From Porites lobata (taxonomy: Eukaryota > Cnidaria > Anthozoa > Scleractinia > Poritidae), in contig CALNXK010000094.1 in NCBI GenBank assembly GCA_942486035.1, positions 1,937,501 through 2,001,500 on the forward strand: a stretch of 64,000 bases of DNA, in the 5' to 3' direction. A program made the translations under genes and the position numbers. Of the stretch, positions 1 to 10,488 are shown piece after piece (within the stretch, counting starts at the first letter, position 1; each line of letters begins with the position of its first letter). The notes beneath the pieces are model-generated. The model did no database searches and was not told where the DNA came from. It was given only the letters and a program-made list of their open reading frames with translations.

Positions 1-1228
1 TCTTAATGCCGATATGTTTTCTCGTGGTTAACCGTTAAAACTCCTTATTTGCACCACATCGCTGCAATGTTGCTCGCCAAGAATAAGTATTGCAAAGCAC
101 TTTCTACATAGCGAGATCTTCTTTTGCCTTTTGTGAGGAATTAGGGCATGAAAACGGAAAATTTTCCAGCTCACGGCCGTCATCGATCACGTGCCAATCC
201 CGCTCTCCTTGTCATCAAGTGAACTTCTGCGCCACAGTAATTGTTTTTTTGGTGAGATACAGACTGGTCTGTCTATCTTGAAAACAATTTCTTTAGCATT
301 ATGTGATTTAGGAGCTGGGAAATGAACTAGAATAAATGAATAACTGGCAGGCGGTCATCTAAAATCATTACAAAAGTACATTCCTAACCTGTTCTACGCC
401 TACCTACGCTAAAGGTTTGGATCTGTTAGGTTTGAAAAGGTCTCAAAAAAAAGAAAAACACTTATAGGGCATAGCAGAAACGGCTGGCCCATCATTTATG
501 AGGTTCATATCCTGTATATTGCTCACGTCCTTTCACCAATGGCACAAGTCAGTGTCGAAAATAATGCATGTCCGCTCCGTTACTCTGCAGTATTTCATTA
601 TCTTAAGTTGACTATTCATGCACACAAGAACAATTTTCATTGTACCTTGGTGTTTCAATCATTTTTCCAGTAGTAATAATACTTGTGAAAACATTACATC
701 CGCAGCAACGGCAGTGATCACAACACAAATGATTTCCTCTCGACCCGACAGGGTATCAGGAACGCGCGCGGGAGTACAAGATTAAGTAATGACATACGCG
801 TAGTACATTTTACTGTACGTGTACTACAAATCACGACGAAAATTTACAAATGGTTGTTTGTACACAAACAATTTGGCCCATAGAGTAATGTCATGGCACA
901 ACAATTCAGCAGCGTCAAAAATCTAGCCGGAAAACATAGATACATATTTCAGACAATCAGGGACAAAAGTAGTTGACACACTTGTTTAGAACGGGTGCTT
1001 TTATCAAACATTTACTTCATTTATTATTTCATTCCTTTTAAACGCCATAAATCCCCTCACCCCCTGAATCAATGTTGTCTGAAGTAAAAGAAAGAGTTGA
1101 GGGTCCAAAATACAACATTGATTTTGGGGGCAAGGGGTGGAGGTAGACAGGGGAAGGGGATAGGTAAGTCCAGTATTCAAAAAGGGGCCATTTTACGGAA
1201 GTGTCTCAACACTTTTGTCCCTCATTGT
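1..1228. repeat. Direct duplication, copy 1 (partner 2050-3277)
   Basis: Positions 1-1228 recur at 2050-3277 with only a few substitutions, for example GCGCC/GGGCC near 229/2278 and GTAATAAT/GTGTTAAT near 682/2731. The copy may extend left of the window. The short open frames inside are identical in both copies and look non-coding. The 821 bp between the copies (1229-2049) are single-copy here and show no gene. Confidence 0.95.
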
Positions 1229-1231
1229 CTG
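950..1231. mobile_element. MITE with about 34-bp TIRs (second copy 2999-3277, clipped)
   Basis: The left end CAGACAATCAGGGACAAAAG matches the reverse complement of the right end (CAGACAATGAGGGACAAAAG). It contains an internal hairpin near 1052-1142, where CAATGTTGT and ACAACATTG flank a short loop. No coding capacity and no clear target duplication. Confidence 0.65.
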
Positions 1232-2049
1232 AATGCAAAATTGTACTACTGCACACAAGTTGAGCTCTGTATGACAATGATTTTAACTGAAATTAAAGCA
1301 ATCAATGACATAATTATGTTATTGGTGGTGGGGTTGACATTGACTTCTTCACGACCGAAATATAGGGCCAATTCGAATTACGTGATGACGTAATAAAAGG
1401 GCTGCGGTATCCAGAATTAAGGGCAATATAGTTTACACGCTAAAAACTGAGGCTGAAACTCGCGCACATGTACAACTTTTGGTGAATTTCAAGAGTATGC
1501 GTACTGAAAATATTTTTAATAAAGTGAATATTCCTCTTTCTTTACTTTATCCGATTGATAAGACGCAAACAATCAGGGGTAGCGTAAGGATTGACACGTA
1601 TTGGGGATAGTCACTGGCCGGCCACGGAAATATGGAGCGTTAGTGAGGATCGGCCATCACTGCGTTCAATATCGGAACTACGGAAAAGTGAAGGTAAATT
1701 CATGGTCAATTTAATAAAAAACTAAGGACAGCGTAACAAATATTACAAGTGTACGCGAAAACAATTACTTTCAATCCCACCTGGTGACACCCTCTGTGAC
1801 ATGATAACGCAACGCAAATAGCGTGACATGAGCGCATATGTCTGAGTATTTGGACTGCATTTCTCAAGCGAAACCCTCTGTTTTTCTCTATTGTCGGCAG
1901 GAAAAATGAAAACAGAGCTTTAAAACGTGAACTGGTATCTGACTCTCAAAGAAAACGACAGCTCAAACTGAGGAAAACACTGCTTCCTTCGTGATACAAC
2001 GGTTAACCACGTTTCGGCAAACAGAAAGTAACATTAGTCTGTTATGACC

Positions 2050-3277
2050 TCTTAATGCCGATATGTTTTCTCGTGGTTAACCGTTAAAACTCCTTATTTG
2101 CACCACATCGCTGCAATGTTGCTCGCCAAGAATAAGTATTGCAAAGCACTTTCTACATAGCGAGATCTTCTTTTGCCTTTTGTGAGGAATTAGGGCATGA
2201 AAACGGAAAATTTTCCAGCTCACGGCCGTCATCGATCACGTGCCAATCCCGCTCTCCTTGTCATCAAGTGAACTTCTGGGCCACAGTAATTGTTTTTTTG
2301 GTGAGATACAGACTGGTCTGTCTATCTTGAAAACAATTTCTTTAGCATTATGTGATTTAGGAGCTGGGAAATGAACTAGAATAAATGAATAACTGGCAGG
2401 CGGTCATCTAAAATCATTACAAAAGTACATTCCTAACCTGTTCTACGCCTACCTACGCTAAAGGTTTGGATCTGTTAGGTTTGAAAAGGTCTCAAAAAAA
2501 AGAAAAACACTTATAGGGCATAGCAGAAACGGCTGGCCCATCATTTATGAGGTTCATATCCTGTATATTGCTCACGTCCTTTCACCAATGGCACAAGTCA
2601 GTGTCGAAAATAATGCATGTCCGCTCCGTTACTCTGCAGTATTTCATTATCTTAAGTTGACTATTCATGCACACAAGAACAATTTTCATTGTACCTTGGT
2701 GTTTCAATCATTTTTCCAGTAGTGTTAATACTTGTGAAAACATTACATCCGCAGCAACGGCAGTGATCACAACACAAATGATTTCCTCTCGACCCGACAG
2801 GGTATCAGGAACGCGCGCGGGAGTACAAGATTAAGTAATGACATACGCGTAGTACATTTTACTGTACGTGTACTACAAATCACGACGAAAATTTACAAAT
2901 GGTTGTTTGTACACAAACAATTTGGCCCATAGAGTAATGTCATGGCACAACAATTCAGCAGCGTCAAAAATCTAGCCGGAAAACATAGATACATATTTCA
3001 GACAATCAGGGACAAAAGTAGTTGACACACTTGTTTAGAACGGGTGCTTTTATCAAACATTTACTTCATTTATTATTTCATTCCTTTTAAACGCCATAAA
3101 TCCCCTCACCCCCTGAATCAATGTTGTCTGAAGTAAAAGAAAGAGTTGAGGGTCCAAAATACAACATTGATTTTGGGGGCAAGGGGTGGAGGTAGACAGG
3201 GGAAGGGGATAGGTAAGTCCAGTATTCAAAAAGGGGCCATTTTACGGAAGTGTCTCAACACTTTTGTCCCTCATTGT
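2050..3277. repeat. Direct duplication, copy 2
   Basis: Near-identical to 1-1228 at an offset of 2049 bp. Identity stops at 3277, inside the last bases of the MITE carried in both copies and directly against the foldback element starting near 3280. High identity implies a recent duplication or an assembly artefact. Confidence 0.95.
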
Positions 3278-3279
3278 AG

Positions 3280-3794
3280 AAGCCCAAACTTGAGTAAACA
3301 TTGAAGATTTTTAGCGTTTTGGCTGAGTTTGTGCTTTGGGAGTTGTCTATTGTTTCTAGTCTGTCATTATACAGCATTCTTGTTCAGCACGCGTGCAATG
3401 ACCGCGCTTGGCTGACTTCCGAATGCTCACCGAGATAAGATAATTTTGGTACAGTGAGACAGGCCATCGCGTGATACATAGAGGTTTAATTCACAATTTT
3501 TAATCAATTCTCGAGCTTCTTGTGCCTTTGCAAAAAAATCAAGAAGTGCTACACACTAAATCTACTTACTATTAAAAAATATCATTTTTTCACAGGTTTA
3601 ATGCAAGCCATTAATTAAACCAACTCGTGACGGGAATATCTCGGTGAGCATTCGGAAGTCAGCCAAGCGTGGTCATTGCACGCGTGCTGAACAAGAATGC
3701 TGTAAAATGACAGACTAGAAACAATAGACAACTCCCAAAGCACAAACTCAGCCAAAACGCTAAAAATCTTCAATGTTTACTCAAGTTTGGGCTT
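3280..3794. mobile_element. Foldback-type element with 158-bp inverted arms
   Basis: The left arm 3280-3437 (AAGCCCAAACTTGAGT...) is the near-perfect reverse complement of the right arm 3637-3794 (...ACTCAAGTTTGGGCTT). About 200 bp of AT-rich spacer separates them. No open frame of note. The target duplication is unclear; TAG flanks both ends loosely. Confidence 0.85.
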
Positions 3795-4709
3795 ATAGAA
3801 GGTAATGTCACAGTTTTTCAATGACCATGAAATTCAGAGTCCAGGTAGTTAGTTAATCAATTGTGGCCCTGAAAAAATTTGAAGGAAAAAAAACTACGAA
3901 TTTTTAAGAAAATGATGTTTTCGTGAGAAGGACTCTTAAACGCTGACAAACGTCAACAAATAGCGAAAACTATAATTTCTATATGTTTGATTTCCTCGAA
4001 ATCGCGCGCATTTACAAGGCCCTAAAGCGTTTTGCTGACTTGCAAGGACCCATCTGTTATAAGGATGCCCAAAATACAGAGATGAATCTCATAGTTTATT
4101 AGATATAATCCTTGTAAAGTTTGCTTATTATTTTCGCATAAATTATGACCTAAATTTGGAAACCGCTGAATTTCTCGAATTGGGTCTTTGCGATTTTCTT
4201 GAAACTCTGTTCAGCGCAAGGCACTAATGCGAACTATGTGTAGCCGACAGATTTTCACGAAAAAATGCCGGCAACAGCAGATTTTCGAGTCAGACCTCAA
4301 AGGGGCGTGGCATTATAACCACGTGACATTTACTCCGATCGCCAAAAATTTTATGTTATATTGTAGATTGATCTATATGTTATCCATTCAATGTGTTAGA
4401 CTTACGATAAAAGTAAAGGTGAGGATACCAGAGAGCTTCAAAGTAGGATGGTACCGCCCCCAAAAAACTGGGTCGAGTCACCTTAAAATATTATGTGATA
4501 AATAAAGTTCACGCTCCATGTATGATTTTAAATGAAAACAACGTTAAGTGAAAACTCTCATCTCCCCTCGCACAGTGTCGCTCAAAATTTGTCCAAAGCT
4601 TTAATCAACCACCAACTCTTAATTCGTGTCTCGAACAGGAAATTTAATTTTTACAAATTATACTTTTAAAACAGATACCAACAGAACCGAATTTCTACTG
4701 AGGTGCAAT
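3795..4709. other. No gene recognised
   Basis: AT-rich, with no open frame longer than about 90 codons and no protein motif. I see no structure beyond scattered homopolymers. Confidence 0.5.
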
Positions 4710-5175
4710 AAAAAATCCTCTCGATAGATATGCTATTAATGAATTTCGCCTAGGAAATCATCGACTTTGTATCGAAACAGGGAGATGTACTGCACTAAAG
4801 ACTCCCGAAGACGTAAGAATTTGTTCCATTTGTCAAGCTAATGAAGTTGAAAATGAATGTCATGTTATATGTGTTTTCTTGCACTCTGTATGATACGCTT
4901 CGCAACAATTTTTTTGATGAAACCATTAACAAATATTAATTTTTTAACGATTTAGATGTAAAATCAAAAAATTGTTCCAATTTAACAATATTGATCCATT
5001 TATTTGTAAACCAGTTGGCGCTTTTATTTTTGAGATTATGAATCGTAGACACCATCATGTAATTTCAAAAGTGAATTAACCAATTAGTTAATTAATCAAT
5101 TACTTTTTAGAGAGTAGGTAATGCCAAGTATGCAAATGGCAATACCTAATAAATTGTTGTTGTTGTTCTTGTTGA
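4710..5175 (+). mobile_element. 3' fragment of a non-LTR retrotransposon (LINE)
   Basis: At about 4740-4875 the plus strand reads FRLGNHRLCIETGR followed by a Cys/His cluster (ICSICQ...ENECHVIC), the C-terminal knuckle typical of LINE reverse transcriptases. The fragment ends near 5115-5175 with ATGCCAAGTATGCAAATGGC, CTAATAAA and a (TTG)n tail, as in L2-like LINE 3' ends. The frame is broken after the knuckle. It is 5'-truncated and dead. Confidence 0.75.
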
Positions 5176-7329
5176 ATCACTGAACCACACCTCCCCCCAC
5201 CCCTTTAAGAAGCTAATTCCCCATGAGATATTTAGTCTTTACAAAACATTAAATTGTTTTATAAAGGCTCGTTGTTATTCACGAAACTATTTGGCTGCTT
5301 CCAGTTCACAGTTTATTTCTTAATATAGGTCAATCTACCCGTCTGGTAAATTTGGCCGATTTTGTGTTTAGAGTATGCAAACTCGGTCCGACGAACCGTT
5401 ACGTGTAAACTACATCACAATATCTGATACTCAGTTAATACTTTTTTATTCTTCTGGCGAAAATACCCAGGAAGGTTGATAACGGCGTATTTAACATTTT
5501 CCCCCACGAAGAATCATATAATTTTGCAGTCCGGCTACACAAACTGCCCTTTGCGTGCTAGTCATGTGTATTTATACGGCTAAATGTGCACTTTATTTTA
5601 ACTACAAATTATAAACGTAACAACATTATACAACGTATTCCAAAAAGGCGAAGTCATTCTGGCAAAGTGACGTGTCTGACGTTAAAATGATCGAAAAATC
5701 TTTTATGTAAACTATTTTCAGACATTTCACTCACGCGCCGTCATTCTGTTACTGTCCGCGAAAAGAAAAAAAGCTTCATAACACCTTTCAAAACTATGAC
5801 TGACAATCAAAATATGAATAAAATTTCAATTCTTTGAAAGAAAAATGAATTTGAAATGACTCGGCAATAAAACACACTTATTTTATTTTAATTAATGTGA
5901 GAAGAAAACGTCATTTACAAAAACAGTCAATTTAAGTTCACAGCATAAAATTGGAAAGAAAAAAATTGCGCATTTGCTTCCTAACTAATGCAATAAAATG
6001 CTTTTTAACCAGAAAACAGTAAAAGAAAGTCGGTCGATCGGATTGGAAAAAAAACTAAAAACAAAATCCCAAGAAGTCTCGGAATAGTAGGCCCTGGTAC
6101 CCCAGGACCACGTTAAAAGTTAACATTCACATATTTGGATTAATAAAAGGCACAATTATATACTGTAAAAAGTGTTCATGTTTTTGTTCCTGTTGTTCTC
6201 TTTGCTGTTACTATGCTCATTTTTCAGATTAAAAGAATTATTTCAAGTGTAAAATGGTTTAACTACGTCTTTACTTTTTTTTTTTAATGCCAAAAATTTG
6301 GGTCGGTCGGACGACGCTAAAAGGAGAAGAAAAGAGGATGGCCTTAGCTGTTAGGTAATAAATATGAACTGTCAAAAATCTCTGAAAAACGTAGGAAAGT
6401 TGGTAAAAAAAAGACTCCGCATATCTTAGCCGAGTTTAACAATTATCCAGAAATTTTTAGCCTGTCTGGAGCTTTAGATATTTCGAGGTAGTATAATTTT
6501 GCCGCTTGAAACAGTTATTTTGCAGAATCAAGTCAATGGGTGCCCCTGTAATGAGATGCAGTCTAACTTCGCTCCATTGCGCGTATCTTCAAGCCACCTG
6601 AGACGCTAATGACATACAGCAGGCAGTTGACCAAAAATGGTCATACCAATCGACTGAGGAACTCTCTATTCGTACAAATTGCTCAAATTGTACGAATCGC
6701 AGGCTTAATTCTTTGACAAATCGTATTGTTTTACCAATGGCACGATTGCCGTGGGTGTTTTGACGAATCCGTATGTGTATATATTCTTCAGGGCACGTGT
6801 GAGACATACCGGACCCACTGATTTCTTGGCTTGGTGAGTTGGCCATTTCCGAGTTCCATTTCCAGAGTTCTGTGTAAAAGAGTTTTTATTTGCATGAGAA
6901 TTAAAAAGTTATTTTCATATTATTAGCTTCCGGCACTTGGCTTGGCTTTGAAACAGAGGCTTGGAGTAACTCGGAAATGGCCTATTATTTATCAAAATTC
7001 CTCACACGATTACCAGAAGAAACAAAGAGCGCAGAGGAGTTACTTGTGACCTTAATTGCCGTCAAATTTTGCAGTTGAAGGTGCAAATCGCCTTACTTTT
7101 TTCTGAGAATCGAGGTGTATAAACTTGAACGGTCAAACTCTCACGTGAACTTGTTACAAACCTGGTAAAATTATCTAGAGTTCCGGAAAACTACAAAAGG
7201 TAATATCACGTCTAATGAAGAGACTTTTTTCTCTGCACTTTGTGCCCCTCTTCACCGCTCACTGGACGGCTTTAACAATGCAACCAGTCCTTTCAGACGT
7301 CTATCTAGGAAGTTTGTCACTCGAGGAGA
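5176..7329. other. Intergenic, no gene recognised
   Basis: AT-rich. The only defined structure is a 145-bp inverted-repeat unit at 6841-6985. Short open frames (for example 6589-6846 minus) lack recognisable motifs. Confidence 0.5.
6841..6985. mobile_element. Small MITE-like inverted repeat
   Basis: GGCCATTTCCGAGTT at the left is exactly repeated in inverted form (AACTCGGAAATGGCC) at the right, with a spacer of about 115 bp. Size and AT-rich core suit a MITE. No target duplication was found. Confidence 0.45.
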
Positions 7330-8300
7330 CGGCTGAAATTCAGGCTACACATTGTGAGGTCATTAAGCTGACCTGTTTCAACGATCAATTATTTTTTTGT
7401 TTTATTGGGTGTGACCACATTGAGACAACAACTCAAACGCGGTGAATTCTAACACTGAAAAACGGCTTTTGTTTTACTGACAAGTAGATAAGGTTGACGT
7501 AAAACTAGAAAGGAAAATACAATTGAGAGATCTTAATTACATGCGACGAGAAATGTACTAAGTAAAAAAACTCGAAAATTACAACAAGCGAAATAATAAA
7601 CAAAATAAAAGAGGAAACGAAAGAAAGACTAATACCTTGTGAGCCTATTATAAATTTGTCCAGAAAAACCAAAATCCATCGCTGAACTAGCGAGCGAAGT
7701 AATCTCTGACCGCCGAGCTAACGATCATGCCACTTAAAAATAACGGCTTGGTTACCTGACCCCAAAAGGGCGCGAAAATTACACTACCGCGCGGTCCTGG
7801 GCTGGCTAGTAGCCACATTGGGTTTGACAGGAATTTGTCTCTGATGAGATGCTGTTTTACCTCAGTTTTCTTTTGCTCTGTGTGGGGGACCTGGAGTGGG
7901 AAGTTTATGTGATGAACCTGTTTTGGAAAGAATCTGCTCCATTCTTCCAGAGTCGGCAAAAGTACCTGACTCGGTGTATGTTGTGGCCTGCGTAGCAGGT
8001 GTCGAAAGGGGTAGGGGATAGGGAGGAAGGGAAAAAGGGAGGGGGATTGGGGAGAGAGGGAAGAGACGGCGCTCCCTTCCTTTTACCCTTTGGCGCTTTT
8101 CTCCCTCCCCTTTTTATGCCTACCACGCAGGCTATGTACGCTGAATGTTTGAAATGAATGAATTGATGCTATCTTTGCTTGTAGTGTTTTTTGGGTACTT
8201 AATTCTGTTTCGGCTGATTGCCGCATTACAAATGGCGGACATCAAAAATTGTTCAACTTCTATTTCTAAGAAAAAAATGCCTTGTACACAGGTTTTTCTT
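7330..8300. repeat. Dispersed segment related to 18935-19290
   Basis: Blocks shared with 18935-19290: GAGGTCAT(T/G)AAGCTGACCTGTTTCA, CTCTGATG(A/C)GATG, TTTATATGATGA-like, GCTCCA(T/C)TCTTCCAGA and CTTAATT(C/T)GTTT(C/T)GG. The order is kept. This copy is longer because it holds the MITE at 7985-8134. It may be an old repeat or duplicated non-coding sequence. Confidence 0.6.
7985..8134. mobile_element. MITE, GCCTGCGTAGCAGG family, copy 1
   Basis: Ends GGCCTGCGTAGCAGGTG and its inverted partner CCTACCACGCAGGCTA flank a purine-rich, then pyrimidine-rich core. The same ends and core type recur at 42352-42535. Its absence from the related segment at 18935-19290 supports insertion. Confidence 0.65.
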
Positions 8301-8776
8301 CTCTTGTCAGGTATTTCGCAAAGCAGAGCCCTCTCCATTAGTGTTGTTACTTTCCAAGAAGATTGCCGATTTACTACACATGTAGGGCATAAGCCAATTA
8401 AAGCTAATAAATGTCTTTTTATACTGAGATCGTTAAGGAAGACGGGTTATACTCAGACAGAATTATACCATCTGTTTTAAAATCGTTATACCTGGTTTGA
8501 CCTATGGACTATCGGTCTACGGTGCTGTTAATGCAGGTCTATATTGAACTATAATTCTTTAATTTGCTCAGATAACTAATCCCATGCTCATAAGCCTTTC
8601 TTAAAAATTCTACGAGTTACATCGGTTTCAGCCGTAGCACCACAATAGGGGGATATCACTATATTCACCTAGCGCCAGCACCAGTGGTTACCAAATATCA
8701 ATTTAATAGTCCTTCGTGATCAAGAAAACCAGGCAAAACATAAAACGAAATATGCAAAATAATGTAGGCTTAGGGA

Positions 8777-10213
8777 CTGGTCAAAAAGTATTGGGGGCGG
8801 GGGGGAGGTGGGCCGGAGCAGAGAGGGGGTGGGTCATGAGGTTTTGAGCCTTGTGCAAGGGGTGGGTCGTGCAATTTTTAGCTACCCTTGGGGGGTGGGT
8901 CACCCTATTTTATTACACAGCTAGGCACTAACTACTAAAGAGACAGTTGACTAAACTTGTTATATAAAACACAGCCAGCTGGAATTATTGCTAAAATACT
9001 CACAAAGATCTGTTGTGCGAGAAGTGAGTACAAAAGGGTGACAGGCCGCACATCTATACGGGCGTGGGACCCTCTGTTAACCTTTTTTTTTGGCTCTTAC
9101 GAGCATGTCCTTTAATGATTTTCCTTTTTTGTAAGGAAATGATTGGGGGTTCTTTAAAAATTTATTGAGGTTACAGTTGGTTTTGTATAAGATTCCATTT
9201 TTTCATTCAAGCTTCCTTTATAGTAGACACTGAGGGCTAGTATTGTGTCACGAATGGCAATATTTCTTTTTCCTCCTTGTTGTTTTGTTTTAGGAGTTTA
9301 GACTCCCTTGTGTGAATTTTATTTCTGATAGTATGTTTTTATCAAAGTTTGTGACGCGAGGAGAAATGTGTGTGCAAGAAGGTTTGTCTTTGTTAAAAAT
9401 GAGTCTTTGCATCAAGGATGGATTTTTTCTTGAATCTTGTGCCTTTGTATACAACCGTGTCTGAAAACGCAGTCTCAGTGTCAAATGTTTCGGCCATGAA
9501 TTCAATAGTTGGGTGATGTAAGTTTGTTTGTTCCATGAAGGCTTCGATGTCTGGTTTACTCATGTCCCATAGGGCAAAGATATCGTGTATGTAGCATTTC
9601 CAAACTGTTGTTCTAAAGACAGTTTTGCTTAGAGTTGTTGTTTTCATATATGTCATGAAAATATTGGCAAAGGAATCAAATCTGCTGTCTTTGTGCCCAT
9701 TGCAGTTCCATTGTTTTGTAGGTAGTGCTTTCCACTGAAGTGGAAGAAATTTTCTTTGAGGATTGATTAATCTAAGCATTTCCGGCAAGTAATGTGTAGG
9801 AATGGGTTGTCTTTGTAGAAATTTTCATATGCTTTGTGACAGACAATTTCAATATACCCTTGTTTTGCTGTATATTTGTGTCAAGACTCATAACGTCCAT
9901 CGAAACAAGGAATGTTCAGTTTTAATCGCATTTGCCTTTTCAGTGAAAGGTATGATTTCTGTGATTTTGATATTGGTTGTAGCAGTGTATCAACAAATTT
10001 TGTCAAGCACAGAACAAGGATTTATTGGATTATTAAGAGAAAACCAAACATCCATGTTTTAACTAGGGGGTGGGTCATGCAATTTCCAACCTTGCTTTAG
10101 GGGTGGGTCAGTCATTTTTGAGCCGAAGGGAGGGGGTGGGTCATGTGTTTTTTATCAACCACATTTCCAAATGCTCCGGCCCACCCCCCTCCCCGCCTAT
10201 ACTTTTTGACCAG
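8777..10213. mobile_element. Element with about 45-bp TIRs carrying a Penelope-like RT
   Basis: Left end CTGGTCAAAAAGTATTGGGG and right end ...TACTTTTTGACCAG are inverted copies, extending to GGTGGGCCGGAGCA. GGGTGGGTCA-like blocks line both inner ends. The interior from about 9290 to 10060 holds a decayed Penelope-like reverse transcriptase on the minus strand, so one element probably landed in the other. No clear target duplication. Confidence 0.7.
9290..10060 (-). pseudogene. Penelope-like element reverse transcriptase, degenerate
   Basis: Minus-strand pieces in order: FVDTLLQPISKSQKSYL near 10030-9980; CHKAYENFYKDNPFLHI near 9830-9790; then 9788-9393 with FANIFMTYMK, VWKCYIHDIFALWD, FMEQTNLHHPTIEFMAE, DTVVYKGTRF and DAKTHF. 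These match the RT of Penelope-like retroelements. The catalytic Y-x-D-D motif reads YIHD, so one Asp is lost. The frame shifts near 9450 and the middle of the RT (palm) is missing between the first two pieces. Non-functional relic. Confidence 0.8.
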
Positions 10214-10314
10214 CTCAATATAAAAAACGCAACAGGTGTATAGTTTGCAAATCAGACGAGGGGAAATGTTTGAAAAGAAATAAATAAAGAACATTTGGTT
10301 ATATTAAAGATCAG

Positions 10315-10320
10315 TTTAAT
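10315..10320 (-). other. Candidate polyadenylation signal ATTAAA
   Basis: On the minus strand CTTATTAAACTG lies about 170 nt past the stop codon at 10489. ATTAAA is the commonest variant of AATAAA. I saw no canonical AATAAA closer to the stop on this strand. Confidence 0.35.
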
Positions 10321-10488
10321 AAGGTGGTACAAGTTTTATACTGTAACATACAGGTCTCAATATTGAATTGACAAATTAAAATGTATTTCTTTTTTCATTG
10401 CCTGGTTTATAAAAAAATATTATCCTGGCTTAATCAGTGTTATATTAAGTGACTGTACCGTTTGAAGCTGAATACAATGCTTCAGTTT

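Noticed and set aside
90..281. Identical 63-codon frame in both copies of the duplication (also 2139-2330)
   Set aside because: Identity follows from the recent duplication. There is no motif, codon signal or splice context.
1..3277. The two 1.23-kb copies as LTRs of a retrotransposon
   Set aside because: No TG...CA ends, no primer-binding site or polypurine tract, and the 821-bp interior has no coding sequence.
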